This document shows, in pieces, positions 49,056 through 61,870 of a DNA stretch of 64,000 nt (within the stretch, counting starts at the first letter, position 1; each line of letters opens with the position of its first letter). A program made the position numbers and the translations under genes. The notes beneath the pieces are model-generated. The model was not told the DNA's origin and searched no databases. It saw nothing but the letters and a program-made list of their open reading frames with translations. The DNA is from Betaproteobacteria bacterium MOLA814 (GTDB taxonomy: Bacteria; Pseudomonadota; Gammaproteobacteria; Burkholderiales; Burkholderiaceae_C). The stretch spans positions 438,003-502,002 of the forward strand of contig AYMW01000003.1 in the NCBI GenBank assembly GCA_000496475.1. Direction: 5' to 3'.

Positions 49056-49132
49056 TGGTGGGTCTGGTTGGACTCGAACCAACGACCCCTGCGTTATCAA
49101 CACAGTGCTCTAACCAGCTGAGCTACAGACCC
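49056..49132 (-). tRNA. tRNA-Ile (anticodon GAT)
   Basis: A 77-base tRNA from GGGTCTGTAGCTCAGCTGGT at 49132 to an encoded CCA ending at 49056. The anticodon loop reads TTGATAA with anticodon GAT; the acceptor GGGTCTG pairs with CAGACCC. It lies directly after 16S in the spacer, before tRNA-Ala. Confidence 0.97.
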
Positions 49133-49190
49133 AGAACAATCAATGAACAGCGTGGCTTGCGCCGAAACGTCCATGACATCTCTTGAACAA

Positions 49191-50921
<1,731 letters not shown>

Positions 50922-51179
50922 CTGTAGTTTGTTAATGAACCACTCTGAATTAGAACCTGCGCAACCCAATTAAGAGCCAGCAAATCCTCGTATCTTGTAA
51001 GCTTCACCGCGATCAGCGAAGCCTTCGATTATGACACACTTTTCAATGTGTCTGCAAATAATTTAGGGTTTTTACTAACTTTATTTGCTGCCATCACATT
51101 TTGTCTAGGACTATTTGCTGTGGCTCTTTACTTTTAACTCACCTTGTAAAACAAGATGTTGTCAAAAGCGCAGCCTTGC

Positions 51180-51209
51180 AGTGTACAACACAATTTCAAG
51201 CGCTGTCAA
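51180..51209 (-). promoter_or_regulatory. rRNA operon promoter
   Basis: On the minus strand TTGACA (51209-51204), an 18-base spacer, and TACACT (51185-51180). Upstream lies an A/T tract (51218-51235 region) that fits an UP element. The -35 hexamer is a perfect consensus and the site is the best promoter in front of 16S, 27 bases past the stop of the upstream gene. Confidence 0.8.
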
Positions 51210-51235
51210 AGCCCCAGATAAATATTTTTTATAGG

Positions 51236-53515
51236 CTACTGAACAGATAGGCCGTCGATTGGTAAACGCCTGTGACGCCGTTTGGTCAACGCAAACAAAG
51301 CATTGCCTATGGCCGGCGCAAGTGGCGGCACCCCTGGTTCGCCAACACCTGAAGGCGCTCGCAAGCTGTTGATAATATGGGTCTTTACCACTGGTGTTTG
51401 TGCCAGTTTTAGCATGGGATAGCCTGTGAAGTTGCCCTGTATTACTGCACCTGCATCTATGTCTATTTGTCCATAAGCGACGGCCGTTAATGCAAACACC
51501 ACAGAGCCTTCCATCTGCTGCGCAACCGTGGTTGGATTGATCACCACACCGCAGTCAATAGCGCAGTGCACTTCTAAAACGCGCCACTGGTTATCCGAGA
51601 CAGCTTGAACACGCGCAACCTGTGCCACGATTGAACCAAACGATTCGTGCAATGCCACGCCCATTGCTTGATCACCTGGTAAAACTTGACCCCAATTTGC
51701 TGCCTGCGCAGCGCTGCGCAACACCGCTAAATGTCGTGGCGCATGTTGTAACAAGTCGCTGCGAAACGTAACCGGGTCTTTTTTAGCCGCGTAGGCCAAC
51801 TCATCTATAAAAGACTCAGAGAAAAACGCATTGTGCGAATGACCGACAGAGCGCCAAAAGCCAACAGGAACACCACTGTTCGTAGCTGTATGCGCCATAT
51901 GTTGATGCTTGAAGTCATAGGGCAGGTCAAACAACCCCTCAGCCGTGGTTTTATCTGGCATGTCGACAGGGCCAGCCAGCAAAGGCAAAGCCCTGTCCAT
52001 CCATCGCGGTGAAATGGCATCTCCAGCAGAGTCAATGCGCAAGCCATCGACAGTGCCGTCCGCGCCGAGGCCCACCGACAAAGTCGCAACCTGCATAGGG
52101 CGGTAATAATCGTGACGCATGTCCGACTCGCGCTCCCACAACAATTGAACAGGCTGGCCAGGCATGGCCATGGCCACTCTAACGGCCTGCGCCACAAAGT
52201 CGACTTCTAAACGACGGCCAAAGCCACCGCCCAGCTGCGTCACCACAAGCTCCACTTGCTCCACATCAATGCCGGCCACTTGAGCGGCCTTGGCTCTAAC
52301 CATGGTGGGCACTTGGGTAGGCACCCACAGCTTCAATGCGCCGCCTATCAGCTGAGCCGTACAGTTCATGGGCTCCAATGTAGCGTGTGCCAAATATGGT
52401 GCTTCGTAAGTGACAGCAAGCCGGCTGGCAGCATTGGCCTGCCAAGCCACTGCATCGCCTTTGTCGTAAAAGGCAAAGCCGTCGCGGGCTTGAACCGTTG
52501 CCCGCAGTTGCTGGGCTATAGTTTGGGTGCTTGGCGGTGTCCCAACACCCGGTGACCAGGTCACTTCAACCGCATTGGCACCTTGCATAGCTTGCCACGT
52601 TGTTCGGGCAACCACCGCAAAGCCCCCAGCACGCTGCGCGTCTGGCGGGAACTGCACCACTTGCATGACGCCTGGCAATCCGGTGGCGGGGGCCACGTTT
52701 AGGGACGCAACGTCACCAGACAGCGTTGGGGCCATTCGCGCCACCGCAAACACCATTCCTGGCACCCGCACATCGGTACCGAATGTCGCTTGCCCATTGA
52801 CTTTGGAAGGAACGTCCACTCTGTGCGTAGGTTTGCCTAACAGCTTGAATGCTGCATACTGCTTGAGCCTCACCGTCACCGCATCAACGCTTGCAGCTTG
52901 CACCGCCAACTTGCCAAAGTGCGCACGCATCTTGCCGCCCACAACATGGCCATCTTCAATACGCACAACGTCTAACGGCAACTGCCATTGGCTGGCAGCT
53001 GCTTGGCGCAAGCGCTCACGAACGGTCGCAGCTGCAAAGCGAATTGGCTCCCAAGCATCGGCCACAGACGTTGAACCACCCGTTATATTGACTCCAAGCT
53101 CTCGCACAACTTTACTGACCAGCCATTGCGAAGCGCGTATGTGTGTCGCCAACTCAGGGCCTTCGGTGTCTGAAGGATGAAAAGGCAACGCGCTCATAAA
53201 GGCTGCGACATTGCCATACATGGTGTCAGCTCCAGCTTGCTCGATTTTTACCATTGCAAGCGGCATGTTGAGCTCCTCTGCAACCAACATGGGCAACGCA
53301 GTGTGGACGCCTTGGCCCATCTCGCTGCGAGGCATGGCCAACACCACCATGCCGTCGCTAGCAATTTTCAGCCAGCCGTTCAACGGCACCTCGCCAGCGC
53401 TCAAGGGCAGCAACGCAGGCCTACCCTGACGCGAGCGCATCGGCATAACGCCCCAGCCGACTAACAAGGCACCACCCATCCCAGCAGCGCCCACAATAAA
53501 GTGACGGCGCTTCAT
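51236..53515 (-). CDS. Molybdopterin-binding subunit of a xanthine dehydrogenase/isoquinoline 1-oxidoreductase-type hydroxylase
   Basis: A 759-residue large subunit of the molybdenum hydroxylase family, closest in layout to IorB-like single-gene fusions of the aldehyde-oxidase domains. The N-terminus [21 protein letters not shown] is a Tat-like signal (twin Arg, hydrophobic run), so the enzyme probably works in the periplasm. [40 protein letters not shown] and [20 protein letters not shown], the last with the catalytic Glu, are visible. The substrate (aldehyde or N-heterocycle) cannot be told. The start overlaps the small subunit stop by 4 bases (ATGA). No cytochrome partner gene follows; the rrn promoter lies downstream. 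Confidence 0.9.
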   Translation of the reverse strand: MKRRHFIVGAAGMGGALLVGWGVMPMRSRQGRPALLPLSAGEVPLNGWLKIASDGMVVLAMPRSEMGQGVHTALPMLVAEELNMPLAMVKIEQAGADTMYGNVAAFMSALPFHPSDTEGPELATHIRASQWLVSKVVRELGVNITGGSTSVADAWEPIRFAAATVRERLRQAAASQWQLPLDVVRIEDGHVVGGKMRAHFGKLAVQAASVDAVTVRLKQYAAFKLLGKPTHRVDVPSKVNGQATFGTDVRVPGMVFAVARMAPTLSGDVASLNVAPATGLPGVMQVVQFPPDAQRAGGFAVVARTTWQAMQGANAVEVTWSPGVGTPPSTQTIAQQLRATVQARDGFAFYDKGDAVAWQANAASRLAVTYEAPYLAHATLEPMNCTAQLIGGALKLWVPTQVPTMVRAKAAQVAGIDVEQVELVVTQLGGGFGRRLEVDFVAQAVRVAMAMPGQPVQLLWERESDMRHDYYRPMQVATLSVGLGADGTVDGLRIDSAGDAISPRWMDRALPLLAGPVDMPDKTTAEGLFDLPYDFKHQHMAHTATNSGVPVGFWRSVGHSHNAFFSESFIDELAYAAKKDPVTFRSDLLQHAPRHLAVLRSAAQAANWGQVLPGDQAMGVALHESFGSIVAQVARVQAVSDNQWRVLEVHCAIDCGVVINPTTVAQQMEGSVVFALTAVAYGQIDIDAGAVIQGNFTGYPMLKLAQTPVVKTHIINSLRAPSGVGEPGVPPLAPAIGNALFALTKRRHRRLPIDGLSVQ

Positions 53516-54000
53516 GACTCAGTGCCTGGCAAGCGGCTTAATTGCAAAGTTTTTGCTGCCTTGTGAATACCAGCGCGCACACGTTGATACGTGCCGCACC
53601 TGCATATATTGGTCATCGCAGCGTCTATGTCGTCGTTGCTGGGTGCTGAGTTGCTAGACAACAATGCCGCTGCCGCCATCAACATTCCAGACTGGCAATA
53701 GCCGCATTGCGGAACTTGCTCGTCGATCCAAGCCTGCTGCACGGCGTGCAACACGCCACCGCCCGCTACATTCGACAACCCCTCAATGGTTGTAATCTGT
53801 TGCCCTTGCGCCGCCGCAACCGGGAGTACACAGGTGCGAACCGCTTGGCCGTTGAGGTGCACAGTGCATGCGCCGCAAGCTGAAATACCGCAGCCAAATT
53901 TGGTTCCAGTCAAGCCAAGGTTATCGCGCAACACCCACAGCAATGGTGTATCTGACGCCACATTTACAGTGCGGTTTTGACCGTTTACAATCAAATCCAT
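53512..54000 (-). CDS. (2Fe-2S)-binding subunit of the molybdenum hydroxylase
   Basis: A 162-residue electron-transfer subunit with two [2Fe-2S] clusters. The plant-type ferredoxin domain has [22 protein letters not shown] and the all-helical domain has [17 protein letters not shown] and [14 protein letters not shown], eight cluster cysteines in all. It has no signal peptide and would be carried out with the Tat-tagged large subunit. It overlaps the large-subunit gene by 4 bases. Divergent from uup. Confidence 0.94.
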   Translation of the reverse strand: MDLIVNGQNRTVNVASDTPLLWVLRDNLGLTGTKFGCGISACGACTVHLNGQAVRTCVLPVAAAQGQQITTIEGLSNVAGGGVLHAVQQAWIDEQVPQCGYCQSGMLMAAAALLSSNSAPSNDDIDAAMTNICRCGTYQRVRAGIHKAAKTLQLSRLPGTES

Positions 54001-54161
54001 GGTGAATATATCGCCTTGTTACATTAAAGTGTTGTTATCTGGGACACTATAGCCTTGCGCGAGTCGCGCAACAAGCCGCTTGACAAAGCCCTCGCAACGC
54101 GACGGTGAAGCGGCTATTTCCCTCAATCAATTTTAGCGTTGGCACTTGCCAAGGCACACAC

Positions 54162-56081
<1,920 letters not shown>

Positions 56082-56127
56082 GTGGAGCGATAAAGTCCGA
56101 CCCCGATTAGCCCAGTAATCCAGCGAC

Positions 56128-56153
56128 CCAGACGCTCAACGTTGAGCGTCTGG
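56128..56153. terminator. Palindromic terminator between uup and htpG
   Basis: CCAGACGCTCAAC (56128-56140) is followed directly by its complement GTTGAGCGTCTGG (56141-56153), a perfect 26-bp palindrome with a tight loop. It is followed by TTTG on the plus strand. Placed 46 bases after uup and 26 bases from the htpG stop, it can serve both convergent genes. Confidence 0.75.
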
Positions 56154-56179
56154 TTTGCCAGCTTGCTGGGGTTGGGGCT

Positions 56180-58144
56180 TTACACCAACAACGTGTTCAC
56201 GCGGCGCACATAGCTGGCTGGGTCCTCAGGCAGACCGCCTTCAGCCAACAAGGCTTGGTCAAATAAGATGTGCGCCAAGTCGTTGAATGAAGGGCTACCC
56301 TCCAGCTTTTTCACCAGTGGGTGCTCCGCATTCACTTCTAAAATGGGCTTGATCTCAGGCGCTTGTTGACCCGCTTGTTTCAGCATACGCGCCAACTGTG
56401 TGGAGTACTCGCCGTCCTCCACCACCAAGCACGCAGGACTGTCCACCAAACGGGTGGTCACGCGCACGTCCTTGGCCTTGTCTTTCAGCACATCCTTCAG
56501 CTTGTCCAGCATAGGCTTGAAGGACTCGGCCGCTGTTTCCGCCGCCTTCTTTTCGTCCTCATCTTGCAAGGCGCCCAAATCAACCGCACCCTTGGCCACG
56601 CTTTGCAGGGGCGTGCCTTCAAACTCAGGCAAAAACGACAAGCCCCACTCATCGACACGGTCGGTCATGAGCAATACTTCAATGCCTTTTTTCTTAAACA
56701 CCTCTAGCTGTGGACTGTTTTTCGCAGCTGCTTGGCTGTCCGCTGTGATGTAGTAAATGGCCTCTTGACCCACTTTCATACGCGCCTTGTAATCGGCAAA
56801 ACTCACGCTGACTGTGTCGGTGTGGTTGGATGCAAAACGCAGCAACTTGGCCAGCTTGTCGCGGTTGGCAAAATCTTCGCCCAACCCCTCTTTCAGCACT
56901 GAGCCGAATGCTGCATAGAACTGCCCATACACGTCTTCTTTGGGTGCTGGTGCGTCGCCGTCCTCTTTGGCTGTCACGTCGCTGATGTCGTTTTCGGCGG
57001 CAGGATCTGATTCAGCGTGTGGCGCGTCAGAGGCGCTTTTATTGGCCAAATCCTCCAACATAGACAACACGCGGCGGGTATTGCCCTCGCGTATGGCCTT
57101 CATATCGCGGCTTTCTTGCAGCAACTCGCGGCTCACATTCAGCGGCAAGTCGGCGCTGTCCACTACGCCTTGCACAAAGCGCAAGTAAGTTGGCATGAGT
57201 GTGTCGGCATCATCGGTGATAAACACGCGCTTCACATACAGCTTGATGCCAGCCTTGGTCTCACGACTCCACAAGTCTTGGCGCGCCTTGGCCGGTACGT
57301 ACAACAACTGTGTGTACTCGGTGCTGCCTTCAACACGGTTGTGTGTCCACGCCAATGGATTGTCTTGATCGTGGCTGAGGTTTTTATAAAAGTCTTGGTA
57401 CTGCTCGTCAGAAATATCTTTTTTGGCACGCGTCCACAAAGCACTTGCAGAATTGACCGCGTTCCAATCTGGCATTTGCACATACTCGCCCTTGTCTTTG
57501 TCCCATTCTTCTTGCTGCATCAATATGGGTAGGCTGATGTGGTCTGAGTATTTCTCAATGACTGACTTGAGCTTGAAATGACTGAGGTAATCCATTGCAT
57601 CGTCACGCAAATGCAGCGTAATACTGGTGCCACGCTTTTCGCATGTCACGGCTTCAACCTCAAACTCGCCCGTGCCGGCGCTCACCCAACGAACGCCTTG
57701 GTCTTTGGCTGCGCCAGCTCTGCGAGACTCAACTGCAATGGTGTGGGCCACAATATAGCCAGAGTAAAAGCCCACCCCAAACTGCCCAATCAACTGCGAG
57801 TCTTTCTGTTGGTCGCCAGACAATTTGCTGACAAAGTCGCGCGTGCCGCTCTTGGCAATGGTGCCCAGGTTGTCGATGGCTTCTTGCTCGGTCAGGCCAA
57901 TGCCGTTGTCGGCAATGGTGATTGTCTTGGCTTCTTTGTCAAAGCTAACGCGTATGTCTAGCTCTGGCGCATCTTCAAACAACTCAGGCGCATTCAGTGC
58001 TTCAAAGCGCAACTTATCGCACGCATCAGATGCGTTTGAAACCAGCTCACGCACAAAAATATCGGGGTTGGAATACAGCGAGTGGGTTACCAAGTGCAAC
58101 AGCTGGGCGACTTCGGCTTGAAAGACGTGGGTTTGTTTGGTCAT
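56180..58144 (-). CDS. htpG: Chaperone protein HtpG (Hsp90 family)
   Basis: The 654-residue bacterial Hsp90. The GHKL ATPase domain shows [45 protein letters not shown] and [14 protein letters not shown]; the middle domain has [42 protein letters not shown], and the dimerisation domain ends in [20 protein letters not shown]. An acidic stretch (about residues 380-410, [27 protein letters not shown]) is longer than in E. coli HtpG. A sigma-32 promoter was not identified in the 220-base gap upstream. Confidence 0.96.
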   Translation of the reverse strand: MTKQTHVFQAEVAQLLHLVTHSLYSNPDIFVRELVSNASDACDKLRFEALNAPELFEDAPELDIRVSFDKEAKTITIADNGIGLTEQEAIDNLGTIAKSGTRDFVSKLSGDQQKDSQLIGQFGVGFYSGYIVAHTIAVESRRAGAAKDQGVRWVSAGTGEFEVEAVTCEKRGTSITLHLRDDAMDYLSHFKLKSVIEKYSDHISLPILMQQEEWDKDKGEYVQMPDWNAVNSASALWTRAKKDISDEQYQDFYKNLSHDQDNPLAWTHNRVEGSTEYTQLLYVPAKARQDLWSRETKAGIKLYVKRVFITDDADTLMPTYLRFVQGVVDSADLPLNVSRELLQESRDMKAIREGNTRRVLSMLEDLANKSASDAPHAESDPAAENDISDVTAKEDGDAPAPKEDVYGQFYAAFGSVLKEGLGEDFANRDKLAKLLRFASNHTDTVSVSFADYKARMKVGQEAIYYITADSQAAAKNSPQLEVFKKKGIEVLLMTDRVDEWGLSFLPEFEGTPLQSVAKGAVDLGALQDEDEKKAAETAAESFKPMLDKLKDVLKDKAKDVRVTTRLVDSPACLVVEDGEYSTQLARMLKQAGQQAPEIKPILEVNAEHPLVKKLEGSPSFNDLAHILFDQALLAEGGLPEDPASYVRRVNTLLV

Positions 58145-58303
58145 GTCAGATACTGTCAGAATAAGTAGTGGTTGTTAGATGGTTGCGGCACATTGCCGCG
58201 CATGTTTCATCATGTTGGGACGCAGAGGCCCCATTTCAAGAGGGCTGACAACTGCGCAGACAGCGGGGCCAGTAGCTGAACTTGTTACCAAAAATAAGAC
58301 CAT

Positions 58304-58329
58304 AAAAAAGCCCGCATATGCGGGCTTTT
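58304..58329 (-). terminator. Intrinsic terminator of the peroxiredoxin gene
   Basis: AAAAGCCCGCATATGCGGGC pairs on itself (GCCCGCA/TGCGGGC, 58310-58325) and on the minus strand runs into TTTTTT (58309-58304). It lies 36 bases after the peroxiredoxin stop. Confidence 0.88.
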
Positions 58330-58365
58330 AAAATAAGTTGGCGCCCCTAGAGGCTGACTGCCAAT

Positions 58366-58896
58366 TTATAGCGTTTTCAAGTAAGCCATCACCGTTTCGG
58401 GGGATGTCTCACCATAGGGGTCATCTCCAAAGTTGTCGCTGCGACCTGGCTCTTCAAACAGCTTTTCGATCACGCCGTCTTTAACCACCATGGCGTAGCG
58501 CCATGAGCGCATGCCAAAACCAACGTTGTCTTTGTCAACCAGCATACCCATTTGACGGGTAAAACGACCGGAACCATCAGGAATCAATTTGACATTGGTG
58601 ACGCACTGATCGCGGCCCCACTTATTCATTACAAATGCATCGTTGACAGACACACAGTAAATTTCATCCACGCCCAAAGCCTTGATGGCGTTGTAATTGT
58701 TCTCAAAACCAGGCACCTGGAATGTAGAGCAGGTGGGTGTGAATGCGCCTGGCAGAGAAAACACCACCACGCGCTTGCCAGCGAAATAGTCATTTGTGGC
58801 CATATCTTGCCAACGGAATGGGTTGTCGCCACCAATTGACTCATCACGAACGCGTGTCTTGAACACGACGGCGGGCACTTTTACGCCTTCTTTCAT
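58366..58896 (-). CDS. Peroxiredoxin (Prx5 type)
   Basis: A 176-residue thiol peroxidase of the Prx5/AhpE-like glutathione-dependent group. The peroxidatic Cys is in VVFSLPGAFTPTCSTFQVPGF, with the conserved Thr and Pro; the Arg is in MRSWRYAMVVKDG. It lacks the fused glutaredoxin domain found in some homologues. The ATG at 58896 has AGGAG six bases upstream; an in-frame TTG at 58902 would be too close to that site. A hairpin sits in the leader (see separate entry). Confidence 0.93.
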   Translation of the reverse strand: MKEGVKVPAVVFKTRVRDESIGGDNPFRWQDMATNDYFAGKRVVVFSLPGAFTPTCSTFQVPGFENNYNAIKALGVDEIYCVSVNDAFVMNKWGRDQCVTNVKLIPDGSGRFTRQMGMLVDKDNVGFGMRSWRYAMVVKDGVIEKLFEEPGRSDNFGDDPYGETSPETVMAYLKTL

Positions 58897-58906
58897 TACC
58901 AACTCC

Positions 58907-58929
58907 TAGGGTTTCTACTTAAAACCCTA
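58907..58929. promoter_or_regulatory. Inverted repeat overlapping the peroxiredoxin ribosome-binding region
   Basis: TAGGGTTT (58907-58914) and AAACCCTA (58922-58929) are exact complements around a 7-base loop. On the minus strand the 3' arm touches the AGGAG Shine-Dalgarno sequence (58903-58907), and a TACAAT -10-like box lies just upstream (58934-58929). It could be an operator at the transcription start or a leader hairpin tuning translation. Confidence 0.5.
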
Positions 58930-59068
58930 TTGTAAGTAGCGATTGCCTTGAACACCGTCGCGCCGACCTATTACCCCTAATACATGCCACAATTTGGGCA
59001 AAAGGTCGAATCGATACGCTGTCAGCTAGAAGGCCGCCATCGTGGCTGACATTCAATACAGGCTTGTT

Positions 59069-60904
59069 TTAGTCCCCAAAACGCTCATTGGGCGCCAAGA
59101 ACCGCCACTGGCCTACTGGCAAGTTACCCAATACCACTGTGCCCACGCGAATTCGCTTAAGCCCCACTACTTTAAGACCAACTTGCTCACACATGCGTCT
59201 AATCTGGCGTTTTTTACCCTCTTTTAGAACAAAGTTAAGTTGCTCAGGGTTTTGCCACGACACCTGGGCAGGCAACAAAGCTTGATCGTCTAGAAACAAG
59301 CCCTCACGCAGCAAGTTCAAACGCTCTGGCGGGAACACCGACTCCACATCGGTGTCCACCACCTCAGAGTCTGCACTTGGGTTGTCACCAACCCACTGCA
59401 CACGCACCAAATACTCTTTTTCAATGTTGGAGTTCTCCCCGATGAGTTGCCGTGCAACCAAACCGTTTTGCGTGAACACAATCAAGCCTGTGGAGTCGAT
59501 GTCCAAACGGCCTGCAGGTGCCAGGCCTCGTGTGAAACGAGCCTGAAAACGGGTGCGCACAGGGTCTTGTACCCACTGTGACTGTGGGCCAATCAAGGTA
59601 GCAGCACTTTCGTGGCCATCCTCTGGCAGGCCGCTGACGTAAGCCATAGGCTTGTGCAACAAAATGGTCACTTGTTGTGCTTGCTCAGCTTGCGCTGCTT
59701 CGGCCACTTCAATGTTGTCGGCCTCAAATACGGTTTGCCCCATCAGCGCCACCTCGCCGTTGACCAATACCCAGCCCTTTTCGATCCAAGCATCGCCTTC
59801 ACGGCGTGAGCACATACCCAACTCAGCCAAGCGTTTGTTCAAGCGCACACCACCCGCCTTCTCGGCCTCGGTTTTAGGACCCATGTGTGCAGGCTTGTGC
59901 GGCGTGGGCACATCGTCACGGCCGCGTCTAACTGGTAGGTTGTCACGACCACCTCGATTGTCCCGGTCGTCGCCACGGAAACTGTCGCGCTGACGGTCAT
60001 CGCGTCTGTCATACGCATCACGCTGGGGTGGGCGGCTAAAGTCCCTTGGGTCGCTGCGTGCGTCTGCGCCTGCATCGACCCTAAAGTCGCCTCTGTGGTC
60101 ACCACGCGAGTCAGACCTAGAGTCGCGCCGCTGATCGCCCCATTGCTCACCACGGGTCTCGTAACGGCGGTCATCGCCGCGCTCGTCACGGCGCTCTGAG
60201 CGCCTGTCGTCAAACCTGGGGGCTTGGTCTCGCTCGCGGTAACCACCACGGTCTGTACCGTCGCGGTATTCACGCTGCTCATACCCACCACCGGAGCGCT
60301 CACCTGAGCGGTCATAACCGCGCTGGCGTGTTGGGTCTTGCGACGGCTGGTAAGTCGACACCGCACTGCCTAGCACTGACAAGGCGCGGGCCAACGGCGA
60401 ATCGCCTGCAGGCTGTGCACGCGGTGCGGCGGGGCTGTCTTGACGACTTGGGTCTCGCCCTTGGTCATTGCGAGGCTCAAAACGCTGGTCTCTACGTGGT
60501 GTGTATTCGCGCCCTTGGTCGTTGCGGGGCTCAAAACCCGGGTCTCTGCGCGGCGGGTAGTCACGGCCTTGGTCGCTGCGCGGGGCGCGTGAATCACGCT
60601 CTTCCCACGGGCTACGTCGCTCTTGGCTTGGCTCATAACGACTGCGGTTGTCGTCGTTGCGCTCGCGGCCATAGCGAGGAGCTTGTGGCTCTTGCTCTGG
60701 GCGGGTTGCGGCATGCTCTAGCTTTTGCAAGGCAGCGCTGGCCGCTTTCCTAACCTCGATTTCATATGCGCTGGGCTCTCGCTTCACAAAGCGCGCCAGA
60801 GGTGCATTGCCTCGGGCAGGCTTGCGGAATGTTGCACCAAAGTTGTCGCGGCGTGCGCCTGCGCGTAATGTGGGCTTGCGTGAATCAGATGAGTTATCAG
60901 TCAT
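59069..60904 (-). CDS. RsuA/RluB-family rRNA pseudouridine synthase with long disordered Arg/Asp-rich N-terminus
   Basis: A 611-residue protein. The enzyme part is C-terminal: an S4 RNA-binding domain (VRLNKRLAELGMCSRREGDAWIEKGWVLVNGEV, about 353-385) and the pseudouridine synthase core with catalytic D468 in LAPAGRLDIDSTGLIVF, followed by KEGKKRQIRRMCEQVGLKVVGLKRIRVG. This sets it in the RluB/RluE/RluF group acting on 23S rRNA; the exact target is uncertain. Residues about 65-345 are low complexity (Arg, Asp, Gly, Gln, Ser), probably disordered, with an 18-residue tandem repeat at 111-150. Family members in E. coli have about 220-290 residues. RluB homologues with charged tails are known in betaproteobacteria, but this one is long. 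Confidence 0.9.
   Translation of the reverse strand: MTDNSSDSRKPTLRAGARRDNFGATFRKPARGNAPLARFVKREPSAYEIEVRKAASAALQKLEHAATRPEQEPQAPRYGRERNDDNRSRYEPSQERRSPWEERDSRAPRSDQGRDYPPRRDPGFEPRNDQGREYTPRRDQRFEPRNDQGRDPSRQDSPAAPRAQPAGDSPLARALSVLGSAVSTYQPSQDPTRQRGYDRSGERSGGGYEQREYRDGTDRGGYRERDQAPRFDDRRSERRDERGDDRRYETRGEQWGDQRRDSRSDSRGDHRGDFRVDAGADARSDPRDFSRPPQRDAYDRRDDRQRDSFRGDDRDNRGGRDNLPVRRGRDDVPTPHKPAHMGPKTEAEKAGGVRLNKRLAELGMCSRREGDAWIEKGWVLVNGEVALMGQTVFEADNIEVAEAAQAEQAQQVTILLHKPMAYVSGLPEDGHESAATLIGPQSQWVQDPVRTRFQARFTRGLAPAGRLDIDSTGLIVFTQNGLVARQLIGENSNIEKEYLVRVQWVGDNPSADSEVVDTDVESVFPPERLNLLREGLFLDDQALLPAQVSWQNPEQLNFVLKEGKKRQIRRMCEQVGLKVVGLKRIRVGTVVLGNLPVGQWRFLAPNERFGD
60455..60574. repeat. 54-bp tandem repeat in the pseudouridine synthase gene
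   Basis: Two full and one partial copies of a 54-base unit encoding DQGR(D/E)Y(P/T)PRRD(P/Q)(G/R)FEPRN. The copies differ at several positions at both base and residue level, so the duplication is not brand new, and the frame is kept. Confidence 0.75.
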
Positions 60905-60994
60905 GGTGGGCGTTTCTCAACGTTAAAAAAATCAAAAAGGAAGTTACAGAACAATAAAAAATAGGTCGCTAACGCGGCTCATTGCCACAGCGTC

Positions 60995-61714
60995 TTACGC
61001 AGCACTTGCCAACTCGCCGTAGCGCAGCGCATCTAAGTTGAGGACACGCAAACCGCCGTACTCCACGCTGATCCAACCCTTGGCTGCCAGCACTTTCAAA
61101 GCCTCGTTCACCCGTTGGCGTGACAAGCCCACCAAATACGCGAGCTCCTGCTGGGTAATGCGCAACATGCTCACCACACCAGGATACAACTCGGTGTCAA
61201 ACATGGCCGCTAAGTTTCTGGCGACGCGCAGGTCGGGGTCATTGAGTCTGTCTATCTCACGAGCAGCAATGAACTGGCCAAGACGCTCATTGAGCTGGTA
61301 CATCACAAAGCGGTTGAAGCCCAATGAGTTGGCAATAAGCCAGTGAAACATCTCCACTGAAATACCCGCAACACGGCTGGTACGCAACGCTTGAACGTTG
61401 TAGCGGTAGCTCTCGCGTTTCAGAACCGTACCTTCGCCAAACCATCCGCCGGGGGCCAAGCCTGTGAACGTAATGGCCGCGCCTTGGCTCTCATCGTTAC
61501 TCATTTTCAACAGGCCATCAATGAGGCCAAACCAGAAGGTCACTGGTTTGCCAAAACGCACCACATAGTCGCCGGGCTGCGCGACGGTGACCAACATTTC
61601 TGCACGCACATAGGCACGCTCATCGGCAGTGAGTTCTTTGAGCCAAGCGATTTGTACAAACTCGTCGTCTGACAAACTTCTAGCGCGGTTTCTAAGTTGA
61701 TCAATAGACGGCAC
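60995..61714 (-). CDS. Crp/Fnr family transcriptional regulator
   Basis: A 239-residue regulator. The N-terminal cyclic-nucleotide-binding-like barrel (VTVAQPGDYVVRFGKPVTFWFGLIDGLLKMSN and LAPGGWFGEGTVLKRE) lacks the Fnr cysteines, so it is not an oxygen sensor of that kind. The C-terminal winged helix has LRITQQELAYLVGLSRQRVNEALKVLAAKGWISVEYGGLRVLN. The start codon is GTG. It is divergent from the acyl-CoA synthetase gene with about 155 bases between them and may regulate it. Confidence 0.9.
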   Translation of the reverse strand: MPSIDQLRNRARSLSDDEFVQIAWLKELTADERAYVRAEMLVTVAQPGDYVVRFGKPVTFWFGLIDGLLKMSNDESQGAAITFTGLAPGGWFGEGTVLKRESYRYNVQALRTSRVAGISVEMFHWLIANSLGFNRFVMYQLNERLGQFIAAREIDRLNDPDLRVARNLAAMFDTELYPGVVSMLRITQQELAYLVGLSRQRVNEALKVLAAKGWISVEYGGLRVLNLDALRYGELASAA

Positions 61715-61870
61715 GGTGACAAACAGGTCTCGTTTATGAAAGATTTAGGGAAAGTCCCAGCAAGGTTTACCCCGTAATTGTCATCGAACCGACAGCTAAA
61801 CGTCAAATGAATCCTTACCATAACCAATAAATATCACGCATCGTGGCGCGAAGCCAACGGAGACTCACCC

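Noticed and set aside
60328-60753. 141-codon frame opposite the Arg/Asp-rich tail
   Set aside because: It arises from the low-complexity codons of the pseudouridine synthase gene and has no independent features.
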